Assembly: GCA_028277965.1 (NCBI GenBank)
Contig: JANQFF010000103.1
Span: 1 to 64,000, forward strand
Source: Pseudomonadales bacterium
Lineage (GTDB): Bacteria > Pseudomonadota > Gammaproteobacteria > Pseudomonadales > Azotimanducaceae
Reading direction: 5' to 3'
Length of the DNA stretch: 64,000 bases
Below the pieces are notes generated by a model that was given only the letters and a program-made list of their open reading frames with translations, ran no database searches and was not told the DNA's origin. Each line of letters begins with the position of its first letter. The stretch's first letter is position 1. Made by a program: the position numbers and the translations under genes. Positions 51,276 through 59,686 of the stretch are shown piece after piece.

Positions 51276-54200
51276 CACGTCGGTCAAACGACCCGTTTTT
51301 GCAACGGTGATTTCTCTCGTGCTGGTGGCGTTTGGTGTGCTGTCTTTCAACTACCTGCCGCTCAGAGAGTATCCGGACATCAATCCCCCGCTCGTCAGCG
51401 TTTCGACAACCTATCCTGGCGCAGCGGCGGAAGTGGTGGAAACCCGGATCACGCAGATCATCGAAGATCAGATCAGCGGGATCGAAGGGATAAAGCTCAT
51501 CCGTTCGTCCAGTCGCGACGGACGCTCCAATATCAATATCGAATTTGAACTGGGCATGAACGTTGACCAGGTTGCCAACGACGTGCGCGACCGTGTTGCA
51601 CGGATCGTGGATTCTCTTCCTGAAGAGGTCGATCTGCCGCAAGTGGCCAAACAGGATTCAGACGCACGCCCCGTCATGTATATCAGCTTGTCCAGCAAGC
51701 AGATGACTGAGCTTGCGCTGAACGATTACGCCAAACGTTATCTGCTGGACCGGTTTTCGGTACTGCCAGGTGTCGCTTCGGCACGTCTGGGTGGCGGTGA
51801 ATTTGCGATGCGGATCTGGCTCGACCGTCACGCGATGGCTGCCCGTGAGTTAACGGTTGAAGATGTCGTTTCCGCGCTCCGTCGCGAGAACGTGGAGTTA
51901 CCGGCCGGTCTGCTCGAATCCTCCGCGAGAGAATTCCGTGTCCGGATGGAGCGCGGCTACGCAACCGAAGCGGACTTTGCTGCGCTCATCATAGGTACCG
52001 GGCGTGACGGACATCCGGTTCGCATGGGTGAGGTTGCACGGATTGAACTTGGCAAGGCTGACAAACGGGACGTGTTCCGGATCAACCGTAATAATTCGGT
52101 CGGCATCGCGATCACCAAACAGTCAACGGCCAACACCCTGCAGACCCTGGAAGGGGTGAAGGCGGAGATCGCGCGTGTGCGGGAAAACCTCCCGGATCAC
52201 ATGGAATTCATTCCGAGTTCCGACGATTCCCTCTACATACGCGAAGCGATCAATTCGGTCTACCAGACACTGATCATTACAACATTGCTGGTGAGCATTG
52301 TCATATTTGCGTTCCTGGGCACGCTTCGCACGCTGATTATCCCTGCTGTGACTATCCCTGTCTGTCTCACTGCGTCTTTTATGGTGCTTGCGGTGTTCGG
52401 GTTTTCGGTCAATCTGATTACGCTTCTCGCACTGGTGCTGTGTATCGGTCTTGTTGTCGACGATGCGATTGTCGTGCTCGAAAACATACATCGCCGTATT
52501 GAGTCGGGAGAAGCGCCGCTGGTAGCAGCGTATCGCGGATCCCGCCAGGTGGCGTTTGCGGTCGTAGCGACGACTGCCGTTCTGGTAGCTGTGTTCAGCC
52601 CGATCATATTTCTTCAGGACAATATCGGGGTCATTTTCAGGGAGCTTGCGGCGACCATCAGCGGCGCTGTGATTTTTTCTTCCATACTGGCCCTCTCCCT
52701 GACACCTGTGATGTGTTCGAAACTCCTGAGGGACGACCCGGGGCGCAAAAACGCATTTGCCAGCCTTGTCGATCGAAACTTCAAGTACTTCGAAACTCTT
52801 TACCGGAAAATGCTCACTGGTGTCCTTAAAGCTGCCTGGACAATGGTCCCCGTCGCGTTGGGGACGCTGGGGCTTGCCTGGTGGCTGACCACGGTGGTGC
52901 CCCAGGAGTATGCGCCTCCTGAAGACCAGGGAATGATCTTCGCAAGGGTGATCGCTGCCGAGGGAACGAGCCTCGAGAAAATGCTGGAGCACGTCACCGA
53001 ACTCGAAGAGCCTGTGATGCAGATGATCGACGAGGGGATCGCCGAACGATTGCTCACACGGGTACCGGGTTTTGGCGGGACCGGTGCGAATAACGCGGTG
53101 CTGGTCATATCCATGACGCCCTGGTCGGAGCGTGAAATCACAACGCCCGAAACAGCTGCAAATCTTTCGAGACAGTGGGCTGAAGTACCTGGTGTCAGAG
53201 CGTTCGCCTTTTCCCGCTCGGGCCTCTCACGAGGTGGTGGTGACCAGCCTGTCCAGTTTGTGATTGGTGGAACGGATTGGGACGAACTTGCCCAGTGGCG
53301 CGACATTGTCGTTGAGCAGGCAGAAGCCTATCCGGGGATAACTCGCGTCGATACTGATCTCAAAGAAACCCAGCCGCAGGTGATAGTCCGAGTGGACAAA
53401 GAACGCGCTGCGGCGCTGGGTGTGTCCGTACAGACAGTCGGCCAGACGCTCTCAACCATGATGAGCGAGCGCCGGGTCACGACGTTCCTGCGGGATGGCG
53501 AGGAGTACGATGTGATTGTGCAGGCGCGTGACGAACAGCGTGTCAGCATCGAAGATCTCTCGAACATCTATGTCCGGTCGGCGACGAGTGGGGAGCTTAT
53601 CCCGCTGGCGAACCTGATAGTCACGGAAGAAACGGCGGGACCTGCCAGTCTCAACCGTTACAACAGAATTCGTGCGGTAGCGATACGGGCGAGTCTCGCG
53701 CCCGGGTATGCACTTGGGGATGCTTTGAGTTTTCTGGAAGAAACCGTACGCACCTCGTTGCCGGAAACTGCCCAGATTGACTACATGGGCGAGTCGCTGG
53801 AGTACAAAGAAGCGTCAGGAAGCCTGTTGTTCACGTTCGGTATCGCTCTGTTAATCGTGTTTCTGGTGCTGGCAGCGCAATTCGAGAGTTTCGTCCACCC
53901 GTTTGTGATACTTCTGAGTGTGCCTCTCGCCATTGCAGGTGGGCTGCTGGGCCTGTACCTGTACGGATCCACGCTCAACATCTATAGCCAGATCGGCCTG
54001 GTCATGTTGATAGGGATCGCGGCGAAAAACGCAGTCCTGATTGTGGAATTCATTAATCAGCTTCGCGACCAGGGTCACACATTCGAAAACGCCATCATCG
54101 AGGCTTCAGCGCTGCGATTGCGGCCCGTTGTCATGACCACGGTATCGACACTCATGGGATCGATTCCGCTTATCCTCGCGACAGGAGCAAGCTCAGTGAG

Positions 54201-54363
54201 CCGCAGTCTGCTGGGTGTGGTCATTTTCAGCGGTGTCAGCATGGCAACTTTGCTCACGCTTTTTGTCGTTCCTGCTTTTTACCGCCTCGTTGCCGGACGA
54301 ACGGGATCTCCCGAAGCGGTAGCCAGAGAATTGGCGGAACTGGAAAAAACCTCCGCCGGTTGA
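51262..54363 (+). CDS. RND multidrug efflux pump (HAE1 type)
   Basis: The protein has 1033 residues, normal for the AcrB group. It has 12 membrane helices, two large periplasmic loops, and the helix-4 motif LVLCIGLVVDDAIVVLENIHRR with the proton-relay Asp pair. It exports drugs, lipids or dyes. Its partner is the preceding lipoprotein. Substrate not determined. Confidence 0.93.
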   Translation: MWLSDTSVKRPVFATVISLVLVAFGVLSFNYLPLREYPDINPPLVSVSTTYPGAAAEVVETRITQIIEDQISGIEGIKLIRSSSRDGRSNINIEFELGMNVDQVANDVRDRVARIVDSLPEEVDLPQVAKQDSDARPVMYISLSSKQMTELALNDYAKRYLLDRFSVLPGVASARLGGGEFAMRIWLDRHAMAARELTVEDVVSALRRENVELPAGLLESSAREFRVRMERGYATEADFAALIIGTGRDGHPVRMGEVARIELGKADKRDVFRINRNNSVGIAITKQSTANTLQTLEGVKAEIARVRENLPDHMEFIPSSDDSLYIREAINSVYQTLIITTLLVSIVIFAFLGTLRTLIIPAVTIPVCLTASFMVLAVFGFSVNLITLLALVLCIGLVVDDAIVVLENIHRRIESGEAPLVAAYRGSRQVAFAVVATTAVLVAVFSPIIFLQDNIGVIFRELAATISGAVIFSSILALSLTPVMCSKLLRDDPGRKNAFASLVDRNFKYFETLYRKMLTGVLKAAWTMVPVALGTLGLAWWLTTVVPQEYAPPEDQGMIFARVIAAEGTSLEKMLEHVTELEEPVMQMIDEGIAERLLTRVPGFGGTGANNAVLVISMTPWSEREITTPETAANLSRQWAEVPGVRAFAFSRSGLSRGGGDQPVQFVIGGTDWDELAQWRDIVVEQAEAYPGITRVDTDLKETQPQVIVRVDKERAAALGVSVQTVGQTLSTMMSERRVTTFLRDGEEYDVIVQARDEQRVSIEDLSNIYVRSATSGELIPLANLIVTEETAGPASLNRYNRIRAVAIRASLAPGYALGDALSFLEETVRTSLPETAQIDYMGESLEYKEASGSLLFTFGIALLIVFLVLAAQFESFVHPFVILLSVPLAIAGGLLGLYLYGSTLNIYSQIGLVMLIGIAAKNAVLIVEFINQLRDQGHTFENAIIEASALRLRPVVMTTVSTLMGSIPLILATGASSVSRSLLGVVIFSGVSMATLLTLFVVPAFYRLVAGRTGSPEAVARELAELEKTSAG

Positions 54364-54450
54364 ATCGCGACGGCATAGGGAAATCCCTGAGTGGATGCTA
54401 CCCCCCGATTCCGGTATATATGAAGGGTTAACCGTCAACTGGGAGGCAAC

Positions 54451-55503
54451 GTGTCCGACACTCTCGATATGCAGCTGGACTGGATGGATCGTCAAGGTGA
54501 ATGGGGTACACAAGCATCACCCGGCAAACAGGGCCTGACACTCGCCGACATCCAGGTCGGGGATTACGGCGAAACGCCGGAACACAGTGACAACATGACG
54601 GGCAGGCCCCGTGGTGCGGGTGCGCGGCCCGACTCTTACCGGATTGGTGGCTACTCAGTCCGCTCCAAACACGAAATCTGGCTGGACAATGCTTCTTTTC
54701 TCTATGAAGAAGCGCTCCAGCGGCAATGGAGTTCCGCAACAGACGTTCCCTGGGACACGATAGAACCGCTGCCGGATGATATTGAGCAGGCCGAGTGTCA
54801 GCTTGCGACGTTCCTGACCGAGGTTGAGTTTGTCGCCGGGGATGTTCCGGCACGCTGGATCTCGCAGACAACCCCGGACTACTTCGAACCGCGTAACGTG
54901 CTGCTTGCCCAGATCATGGACGAAGCCCGCCACATGGATGTCTTTCGAAAGCGCGCACTTGCAAACGGGGGCGGGTTGATGGGTGCGACCGGTGGCACCG
55001 CGGGAGTGGTTGGCTCGATTGATCTGGCCAGGGACTTCACCGAAATGTCCTCCCGTCTGCACATATCGGGAGAAGGCGCCGTGCTGACCATCTTCAGGAT
55101 GGGAGAAATGATGGCGTACAACGACGCGGAGAAGATGATGTATCGACTCTGCGCCCAGGACGAAGCCAGGCACGTGGCGTTTGGTGTCATGCACATGCGC
55201 TACATGTCGGAAACTGCACCGGAACGTCGGGAGGAGATTGAGTGTTACCTCGATGAGGCAGAACGTCAGATTCTCGCCGGATCCCAGAATCCGGCCGGTG
55301 CGCAGGCTGAGAGTTCTGAATCGATGGCAATTCTCCTTGGCGGCGGCAAAGACAAATACGACGAAGGGGTCAATAAGCTGATCGCAATTCGCCGCCGTCA
55401 GCTTCAGGAATACCTGAAGCGGGTCCGGTCTGCAGGCTTTGGGGACCGGTTCGATAACGGTCGTTCGCCGATTAAAGACATGATTGCTGCGGCGGCTGCC
55501 TGA
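54451..55503 (+). CDS. Ferritin-like diiron protein (probable oxygenase subunit)
   Basis: The protein has 350 residues from GTG 54451, with GGGAGG upstream. Four-helix diiron features: candidate Glu124/Glu126 in LTEVEFVAG, E158-x-x-H161 in MDEARHMD, Glu208 in HISGEGAVL, and E238-x-x-H241 in QDEARHVAFG. These match the E, ExxH, E, ExxH ligand order of ribonucleotide reductase R2-like and bacterial multicomponent monooxygenase proteins. No membrane segment. A paralogue follows 3 bases later, so the two may form a catalytic/non-catalytic pair. The substrate is unknown, and no reductase or ferredoxin gene is next to it. Confidence 0.8.
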   Translation: MSDTLDMQLDWMDRQGEWGTQASPGKQGLTLADIQVGDYGETPEHSDNMTGRPRGAGARPDSYRIGGYSVRSKHEIWLDNASFLYEEALQRQWSSATDVPWDTIEPLPDDIEQAECQLATFLTEVEFVAGDVPARWISQTTPDYFEPRNVLLAQIMDEARHMDVFRKRALANGGGLMGATGGTAGVVGSIDLARDFTEMSSRLHISGEGAVLTIFRMGEMMAYNDAEKMMYRLCAQDEARHVAFGVMHMRYMSETAPERREEIECYLDEAERQILAGSQNPAGAQAESSESMAILLGGGKDKYDEGVNKLIAIRRRQLQEYLKRVRSAGFGDRFDNGRSPIKDMIAAAAA

Positions 55504-55506
55504 GTT

Positions 55507-56577
55507 ATGGCCAAAGCAAAAGAAAAAGCACCGGCACCGCAGGTTCCAAAACCGGGGTTCAAATGGATGAACCGCACGAATCAGTGGGATACCCGGGTCA
55601 AGCCAGGTAAACACGGGCTGCGTCTGGGTGATCTCAATGTCGGGATTTACGGTGACATCCCGGAACAATGGCAGGATCAGACCCGGAACCCGCGTGGGGC
55701 TATCGCGAAGAGGGGTGTTCCGCCGCTCGGTTACTCCATTCGGGATAAAGCCGACATCTGGGCGGACTCAGCAGCGGATCTGTACGAAGAAGCGATCCAG
55801 CGCCGCTGGGCACCTGCCACTGATGTACCGTGGGAGACGATCAGGCCCCTGAGCGAGCCCGTGGAAAGGGCGATCTGTCAGGTCCTCACTGAACTGTGCC
55901 AGTACGCCAACTGCGATATTGAGACCATCAGCCAGTGGCAGCACCAGATGGCCTATGGCTATCACGAGGTGAAGCAGTATCTCGCCACCGCGAGTTTCGA
56001 TGCAGCGCGTATGTTTGAAGCCTATCGCAAGCGTGCGCTATCGAACGGCGGCGGGCTTGGCCTCGAAGGTCCGGGTGAAGTCAACCGCATGATTCTGGAA
56101 AGCCGGGGTGGCTGGAGTGAAGCGGTGACGTATCTCTTCCTGATGCGAGGCACGTTCACGATGACGATGCTGAGGTATCTGGAGAAGTACGCCTACAACG
56201 AAGCAGAGCGGTCGATTTACGAAAAAGCACTCGAGTGCAAAGCCCGGCAGATGACCTACGGGCTCGAACATCTCCAGTACTCCATCGCCCATGGCGATGA
56301 ACGCCGCGCGATCATGCAGACACTGCTTTTCATTGGCGACCGGGTCTGGAACAGGGAAATGAAAGACCATGTCCTGCGTGAGGCGCTCTCAATCGTGTTT
56401 GCCGGGGATCTCGTGCACGCCCCGACAGAAGGTTATGCGGTCTACAAAGCGATGATGGGTGACTTCATGCACGCCTACATGGATACATGTAAGTGGCTGG
56501 GTGTGGAACGCAATCTCGAAATGATCCCGGCCAGTATGACGTCTTATCTCTTCGAAGGTGCGGGAAGCCGTGGCTAA
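55507..56577 (+). CDS. Ferritin-like paralogue lacking diiron ligands
   Basis: The protein has 356 residues and aligns with its neighbour through DLYEEAIQRRWAPATDVPWETI, FEAYRKRALSNGGGLG and the last helices. The ligand motifs have changed: MDEARHMD is now SFDAARMF (Ala166, Met169), and QDEARHVAFG is now ECKARQMTYG (Lys245, Gln248). It therefore cannot hold the usual diiron site. A structural partner, like the beta subunits of diiron monooxygenases, is a fair inference. It overlaps the next gene by 8 bp (GTGGCTAA). Confidence 0.8.
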   Translation: MAKAKEKAPAPQVPKPGFKWMNRTNQWDTRVKPGKHGLRLGDLNVGIYGDIPEQWQDQTRNPRGAIAKRGVPPLGYSIRDKADIWADSAADLYEEAIQRRWAPATDVPWETIRPLSEPVERAICQVLTELCQYANCDIETISQWQHQMAYGYHEVKQYLATASFDAARMFEAYRKRALSNGGGLGLEGPGEVNRMILESRGGWSEAVTYLFLMRGTFTMTMLRYLEKYAYNEAERSIYEKALECKARQMTYGLEHLQYSIAHGDERRAIMQTLLFIGDRVWNREMKDHVLREALSIVFAGDLVHAPTEGYAVYKAMMGDFMHAYMDTCKWLGVERNLEMIPASMTSYLFEGAGSRG

Positions 56578-56995
56578 ATTCCCATCCGTTGCGTGGTTTG
56601 ACGCTGTCCGGAATGTCTTCAATTCGGATGACAAGTACCAGGGAGCCGGAGGTGGGAAGTGCGACTGTATTCTCGGGGTCAAAGTCGGAAAAGACGAGTT
56701 TCTGGTGACGTTCGAGGGTTTTGAGGTTGTCCAGGCGGAAAAAACAAAGAATCTCGGGGCCGCCGATTTTTTTCTCGAGATGGCGCCCGCTGATTGGAAG
56801 GAGATGCTGAAAGACATTGCCGCCAACGATGGGGCTACGCTGCATTACACGCTCAACACCCTGGACCTCGACCGTGAAGAGGGACTGTCACATTCTCTCC
56901 ACGGCGATCAATACCGGGAGGATCTCTTCTTCCGGTACAACCAGACCATTCAATTCTTCTTTGACGCGTCTGCACGCGTCAAAACCACCTACTAG
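56570..56995 (+). CDS. SCP2-like small protein, copy 1 (tentative)
   Basis: From GTG 56570 the protein has 141 residues. Alternating strands and helices (FLVTFEGFEVVQAEK, ADFFLEMAPADWKEMLKDI, and a C-terminal NQTIQFFFDASARV) resemble sterol-carrier-protein-2 domains, which bind lipids in a hydrophobic pocket. Only the general pattern is recognised. It is coupled to the ferritin-like paralogue. A role in binding a lipid substrate or product is a possibility. Confidence 0.5.
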   Translation: MAKFPSVAWFDAVRNVFNSDDKYQGAGGGKCDCILGVKVGKDEFLVTFEGFEVVQAEKTKNLGAADFFLEMAPADWKEMLKDIAANDGATLHYTLNTLDLDREEGLSHSLHGDQYREDLFFRYNQTIQFFFDASARVKTTY

Positions 56996-57028
56996 TCCGG
57001 GTTCAAGGCAGAAACAACAGGAGGGACG

Positions 57029-57427
57029 ATGGCAAGGGCAAAAGCAAACCTCGATTGGCTGGCCAAAGCCCAGAAGTCGCTCAATGGCGATCCGGCCTAT
57101 CGCAAACTCGGATCGACGGACGTCAAGCTCGGGTTTGAGATAGGTGAGGCAGCAAAGGTTGTTACTTTTGAGGCTTTTGAGATAACGGATGTTGCGGACG
57201 TTGACGCACCGGATCTCCGCGACGCTGACATTGTCATCCGCATGAGCCCTAAAGACTGGAATGCGTACCTGCGTAAACGCAAGGCAGGGAAAGGTCCGAC
57301 ACTTCTTTCTCTCGATCTCGAAAGTCACGTCATTCAGGCCGCTAATCCACTCAAACGTCTGATGCTCGAGCGTTTCAGCACGTCCCTTCAGGCATTTATC
57401 GACAAAGGCGCGCAGCTTGCGGCATGA
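57029..57427 (+). CDS. SCP2-like small protein, copy 2 (tentative)
   Basis: The protein has 132 residues with a similar order of features: KVVTFEAFEITDVAD, ADIVIRMSPKDWNAYLRK, and the final helix MLERFSTSLQAFIDKGA, as in SCP2 domains. It shares the FEAFE/FEGFE and DW segments with copy 1, so the two are likely paralogues. GGAGG at 57020-57024 precedes the start. Confidence 0.5.
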   Translation: MARAKANLDWLAKAQKSLNGDPAYRKLGSTDVKLGFEIGEAAKVVTFEAFEITDVADVDAPDLRDADIVIRMSPKDWNAYLRKRKAGKGPTLLSLDLESHVIQAANPLKRLMLERFSTSLQAFIDKGAQLAA

Positions 57428-57444
57428 ACATCCCATGCTTGTGG

Positions 57445-57500
57445 GATCGCGGCTAAAGCCGCTTCGCTATCTCTCTGTGGGAGCGGCTTTAGCCGCGATC
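57445..57500. repeat. REP-like inverted repeat abutting a start codon
   Basis: Two 19-bp arms, 57445-57463 (GATCGCGGCTAAAGCCGCT) and 57482-57500, are exact complements around an 18-base loop. Each is preceded by GTGGGA. The sequence matches the style of REP/BIME elements of Pseudomonas and relatives. The second arm ends 3 bases before the ATG at 57504. Confidence 0.85.
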
Positions 57501-57503
57501 TGA

Positions 57504-57782
57504 ATGCCGATCTACGAGTTCAGGTGCTCATCGTGCGCTGAAGTTAGCAGCAGGATGGCATCGATTGGCGATGCGCCTAAAACGGTTAAGTGTGACCAGT
57601 GCGGAAAAGAGGCGCGACGTATCATCTCCCGTCCGTCCGTTCACCTGTCAAACCTGAGCAAAGTCGAAAAGCTCGATCCGAAATACGACAAGATGGTCGA
57701 CAAGGCGATGAAGAATACCGCCTCTGCGGATCCGGATCGGTACCTCAAGAAAATGAAACCCTACTCGGAGGGTAAGCCGTGA
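57504..57782 (+). CDS. FmdB-type zinc-ribbon protein
   Basis: The protein has 92 residues: MPIYEFRCSSCAEV and VKCDQCGKEARRI give a four-Cys zinc ribbon (CSSC and CDQC), the FmdB pattern, followed by a charged tail. Small ribbon proteins of this type accompany regulators or enzymes with unclear roles. There is no ribosome site between the REP arm and the ATG. Its stop overlaps the next gene by 4 bp (GTGA). Confidence 0.8.
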   Translation: MPIYEFRCSSCAEVSSRMASIGDAPKTVKCDQCGKEARRIISRPSVHLSNLSKVEKLDPKYDKMVDKAMKNTASADPDRYLKKMKPYSEGKP

Positions 57783-58588
57783 AAAAACTCACTACGTTGA
57801 TTTGCCTGTTTTGTCCTGTGTTTGCGTTTGCGGGACCGAAACTCTATGTCTTTGATTGTGGCGTTATCGCCATGGCTGACATCACCATGTTCAATCTCTC
57901 CAATGACGAGACTGATGTTCGGGAGTTGTTTGTGCCGTGTTATCTGGTTGAGCACGAGAAAGGCCGGCTCTTCTGGGACGGCGGACTACCGAAACCGATG
58001 GCGGACGCACCCGGTGAGATGATGATCGCCGGGGGTAAGGTGCGGTACGAGCGATGGATCATTGATCAACTGGCAGACATGGGCGTGGGTATAGGCGATA
58101 TTGAGTTTGCTGCTTACTCCCACCTGCACTTTGATCACGCGGGAGCAGCAAATTTCCTCACAGAATCCAGGGTCCTGATGCAGCGAGCGGAGTGGGATGC
58201 GGCGTTCAATGTCGAAAACGAGTTTATCGACACGAGCCTCGTCGATCAGATCCCGGAAGAGAATGTTCAGCTGCTGGACGGGGATTATGACGTTTTTGGC
58301 GACGGCAGCGTCCAGATTGTCTATGCCCCTGGTCATACACCCGGGCACCAGACACTTCTCATTGATCTCGAAAACACCGGTCCGGTGTTGTTGAGCGGCG
58401 ATCTCTACCATTTTCGCGAAAACCGTTCGCTTCGTCGTCCGCCACACTTCAACTTCGACAGGGAGATGACCCTGAAAGCCATGGACAAGGTGGAGGCGGT
58501 GTTGAAGGAAACAGGGGCAACGCTCTGGATTGAGCACGATCAGGCGCTCGCAGACACTTTGAATAAGGCGCCTGACTTTTACGACTGA
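57779..58588 (+). CDS. Metallo-beta-lactamase-fold hydrolase (secreted)
   Basis: The protein has 269 residues with a signal peptide (LTTLICLFCPVFAFA). SHLHFDHAG is the HxHxDH zinc motif, GHTPGHQ and LLSGDLYH give further ligands, and WIEHDQA gives the last. It resembles the quorum-quenching lactonase and related subgroup rather than true beta-lactamases. The substrate is unknown; a lactone or ester is plausible. It starts at GTG 57779. Confidence 0.85.
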   Translation: MKKLTTLICLFCPVFAFAGPKLYVFDCGVIAMADITMFNLSNDETDVRELFVPCYLVEHEKGRLFWDGGLPKPMADAPGEMMIAGGKVRYERWIIDQLADMGVGIGDIEFAAYSHLHFDHAGAANFLTESRVLMQRAEWDAAFNVENEFIDTSLVDQIPEENVQLLDGDYDVFGDGSVQIVYAPGHTPGHQTLLIDLENTGPVLLSGDLYHFRENRSLRRPPHFNFDREMTLKAMDKVEAVLKETGATLWIEHDQALADTLNKAPDFYD

Positions 58589-58605
58589 TGCTGTGAGGAC
58601 CTGAC

Positions 58606-59238
58606 ATGATTCTCCGCCTGGGTGCCGGATTTGTCGTCGGATTTCTGCTCCTGCTGGGACTTTTTGCGGTAGTTCAGCACTACGTTCTCCAATCGGGTGC
58701 GGTCGAGTTGCCGTCAGGTGATCCCTTTATGGCGCACCTGGCCAACTATCGGGAACACTGGATCATGGAAGGCCTGCACCTCATTCCAGGGTTTATATTC
58801 TTTGCGGTTGCCCCATTGCAGTTCATTTCCTGGATCCGGCGGAATCATGCTGCGGTTCATCGTGTTCTCGGGCGCGTCTACGTCTTCTTCGGTCTTCTGA
58901 GTGGACTCATTGGCATCCTGATTGCGTTCGTTTTCCCATTCGGAGGCTGGCTCGAGTTTGTGTTCACCGTGCCATTTGGCGGATTCTTTCTGTTTGCGGC
59001 AGGTTATGGGTTCCTGCTGGCTCGTTCGCGTCGCATAGCGGAACACCGCAGGTGGATGATTCGTGGCCTGGCGGCCGCCCTGACAATTTCCCTGCAGCGG
59101 GTTTTCTTCGGTGTGTTGCTCGGCGCCACAGGTGCTGAAGACCCACCGCTCATGTTCAGTCTTGCCATCGTGGCTGCTTTTGTCGTGATGATGGGTGGGG
59201 CGGAACTCTACATCCGGCGTTACCCCCAACCCGTCTGA
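58606..59238 (+). CDS. DUF2306 membrane protein
   Basis: The protein has 210 residues with about five membrane helices. HRVLGRVYVFFGLLSG and HRRWMIRGLAAALT match DUF2306, whose function is not known but may be linked to heme or redox roles through its histidines. It follows the lactonase-like gene by 17 bp. Confidence 0.75.
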   Translation: MILRLGAGFVVGFLLLLGLFAVVQHYVLQSGAVELPSGDPFMAHLANYREHWIMEGLHLIPGFIFFAVAPLQFISWIRRNHAAVHRVLGRVYVFFGLLSGLIGILIAFVFPFGGWLEFVFTVPFGGFFLFAAGYGFLLARSRRIAEHRRWMIRGLAAALTISLQRVFFGVLLGATGAEDPPLMFSLAIVAAFVVMMGGAELYIRRYPQPV

Positions 59239-59250
59239 ATTTATGCGGTA

Positions 59251-59294
59251 TTGACATAAGTGAACATATTTGTTCATATGAACGAAAACGTTCA
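59251..59294 (+). promoter_or_regulatory. Promoter with two BlaI-type operators
   Basis: TTGACA (59251-59256), 17 bases, TCATAT (59274-59279) form a good sigma70 promoter. It is covered by TGAACATATTTGTTCA (59261-59276) and TGAACGAAAACGTTCA (59279-59294), two 6-bp-armed inverted repeats. The repressor gene begins at 59309, so direct autoregulation is expected. Confidence 0.75.
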
Positions 59295-59308
59295 CTAATA
59301 GGTGCTGC

Positions 59309-59686
59309 ATGACCGATCGATCCCTGTCCCGTCGCGAACGAGAGGTAGTTGAGGTCGTATATGCCAGAGGGGGTGCTACCGTGGCTGAAGTACAGGCATC
59401 GCTGAAGGACGACATTTCTTATTCTGCGACGCGCATGGTACTGCAGCGGTTGCACAAGAAAGGCAAGCTGACAGCTGAGCGCGACGGCAATCGCTACGTG
59501 TATCAGGCGGTCACACCCACTCACGAAGCCGGTGTACGGGCGTTCAGGAATCTGGTCGATACTTTTTTCGCTGGCAGTACCAGCCAGGCCGTTTCAGCAC
59601 TGCTGGGTGAGGAAGAGGAGATATCTGCAGAAGAACTCGACGCGCTCGAGACTCTCATCAACGACGCCAGGAAACAGCAACGATGA
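59309..59686 (+). CDS. BlaI/MecI/CopY-family repressor
   Basis: The protein has 125 residues. The N-terminal winged helix (LSRREREVVEVVYARGGATVAEVQASL, then ISYSATRMVLQRLHKKGKL) and a C-terminal dimerisation helix fit penicillinase repressors. In the family, cleavage by an M56 sensor peptidase releases the promoter; that peptidase is encoded next and overlaps by 4 bp (ATGA). Confidence 0.92.
   Translation: MTDRSLSRREREVVEVVYARGGATVAEVQASLKDDISYSATRMVLQRLHKKGKLTAERDGNRYVYQAVTPTHEAGVRAFRNLVDTFFAGSTSQAVSALLGEEEEISAEELDALETLINDARKQQR

Noticed and set aside
57504..58588. True beta-lactamase plus BlaI-type control in this region
   Set aside because: The metallo-hydrolase resembles lactonase-type enzymes, and the BlaI-type promoter lies downstream of it and drives the repressor and M56 gene instead.
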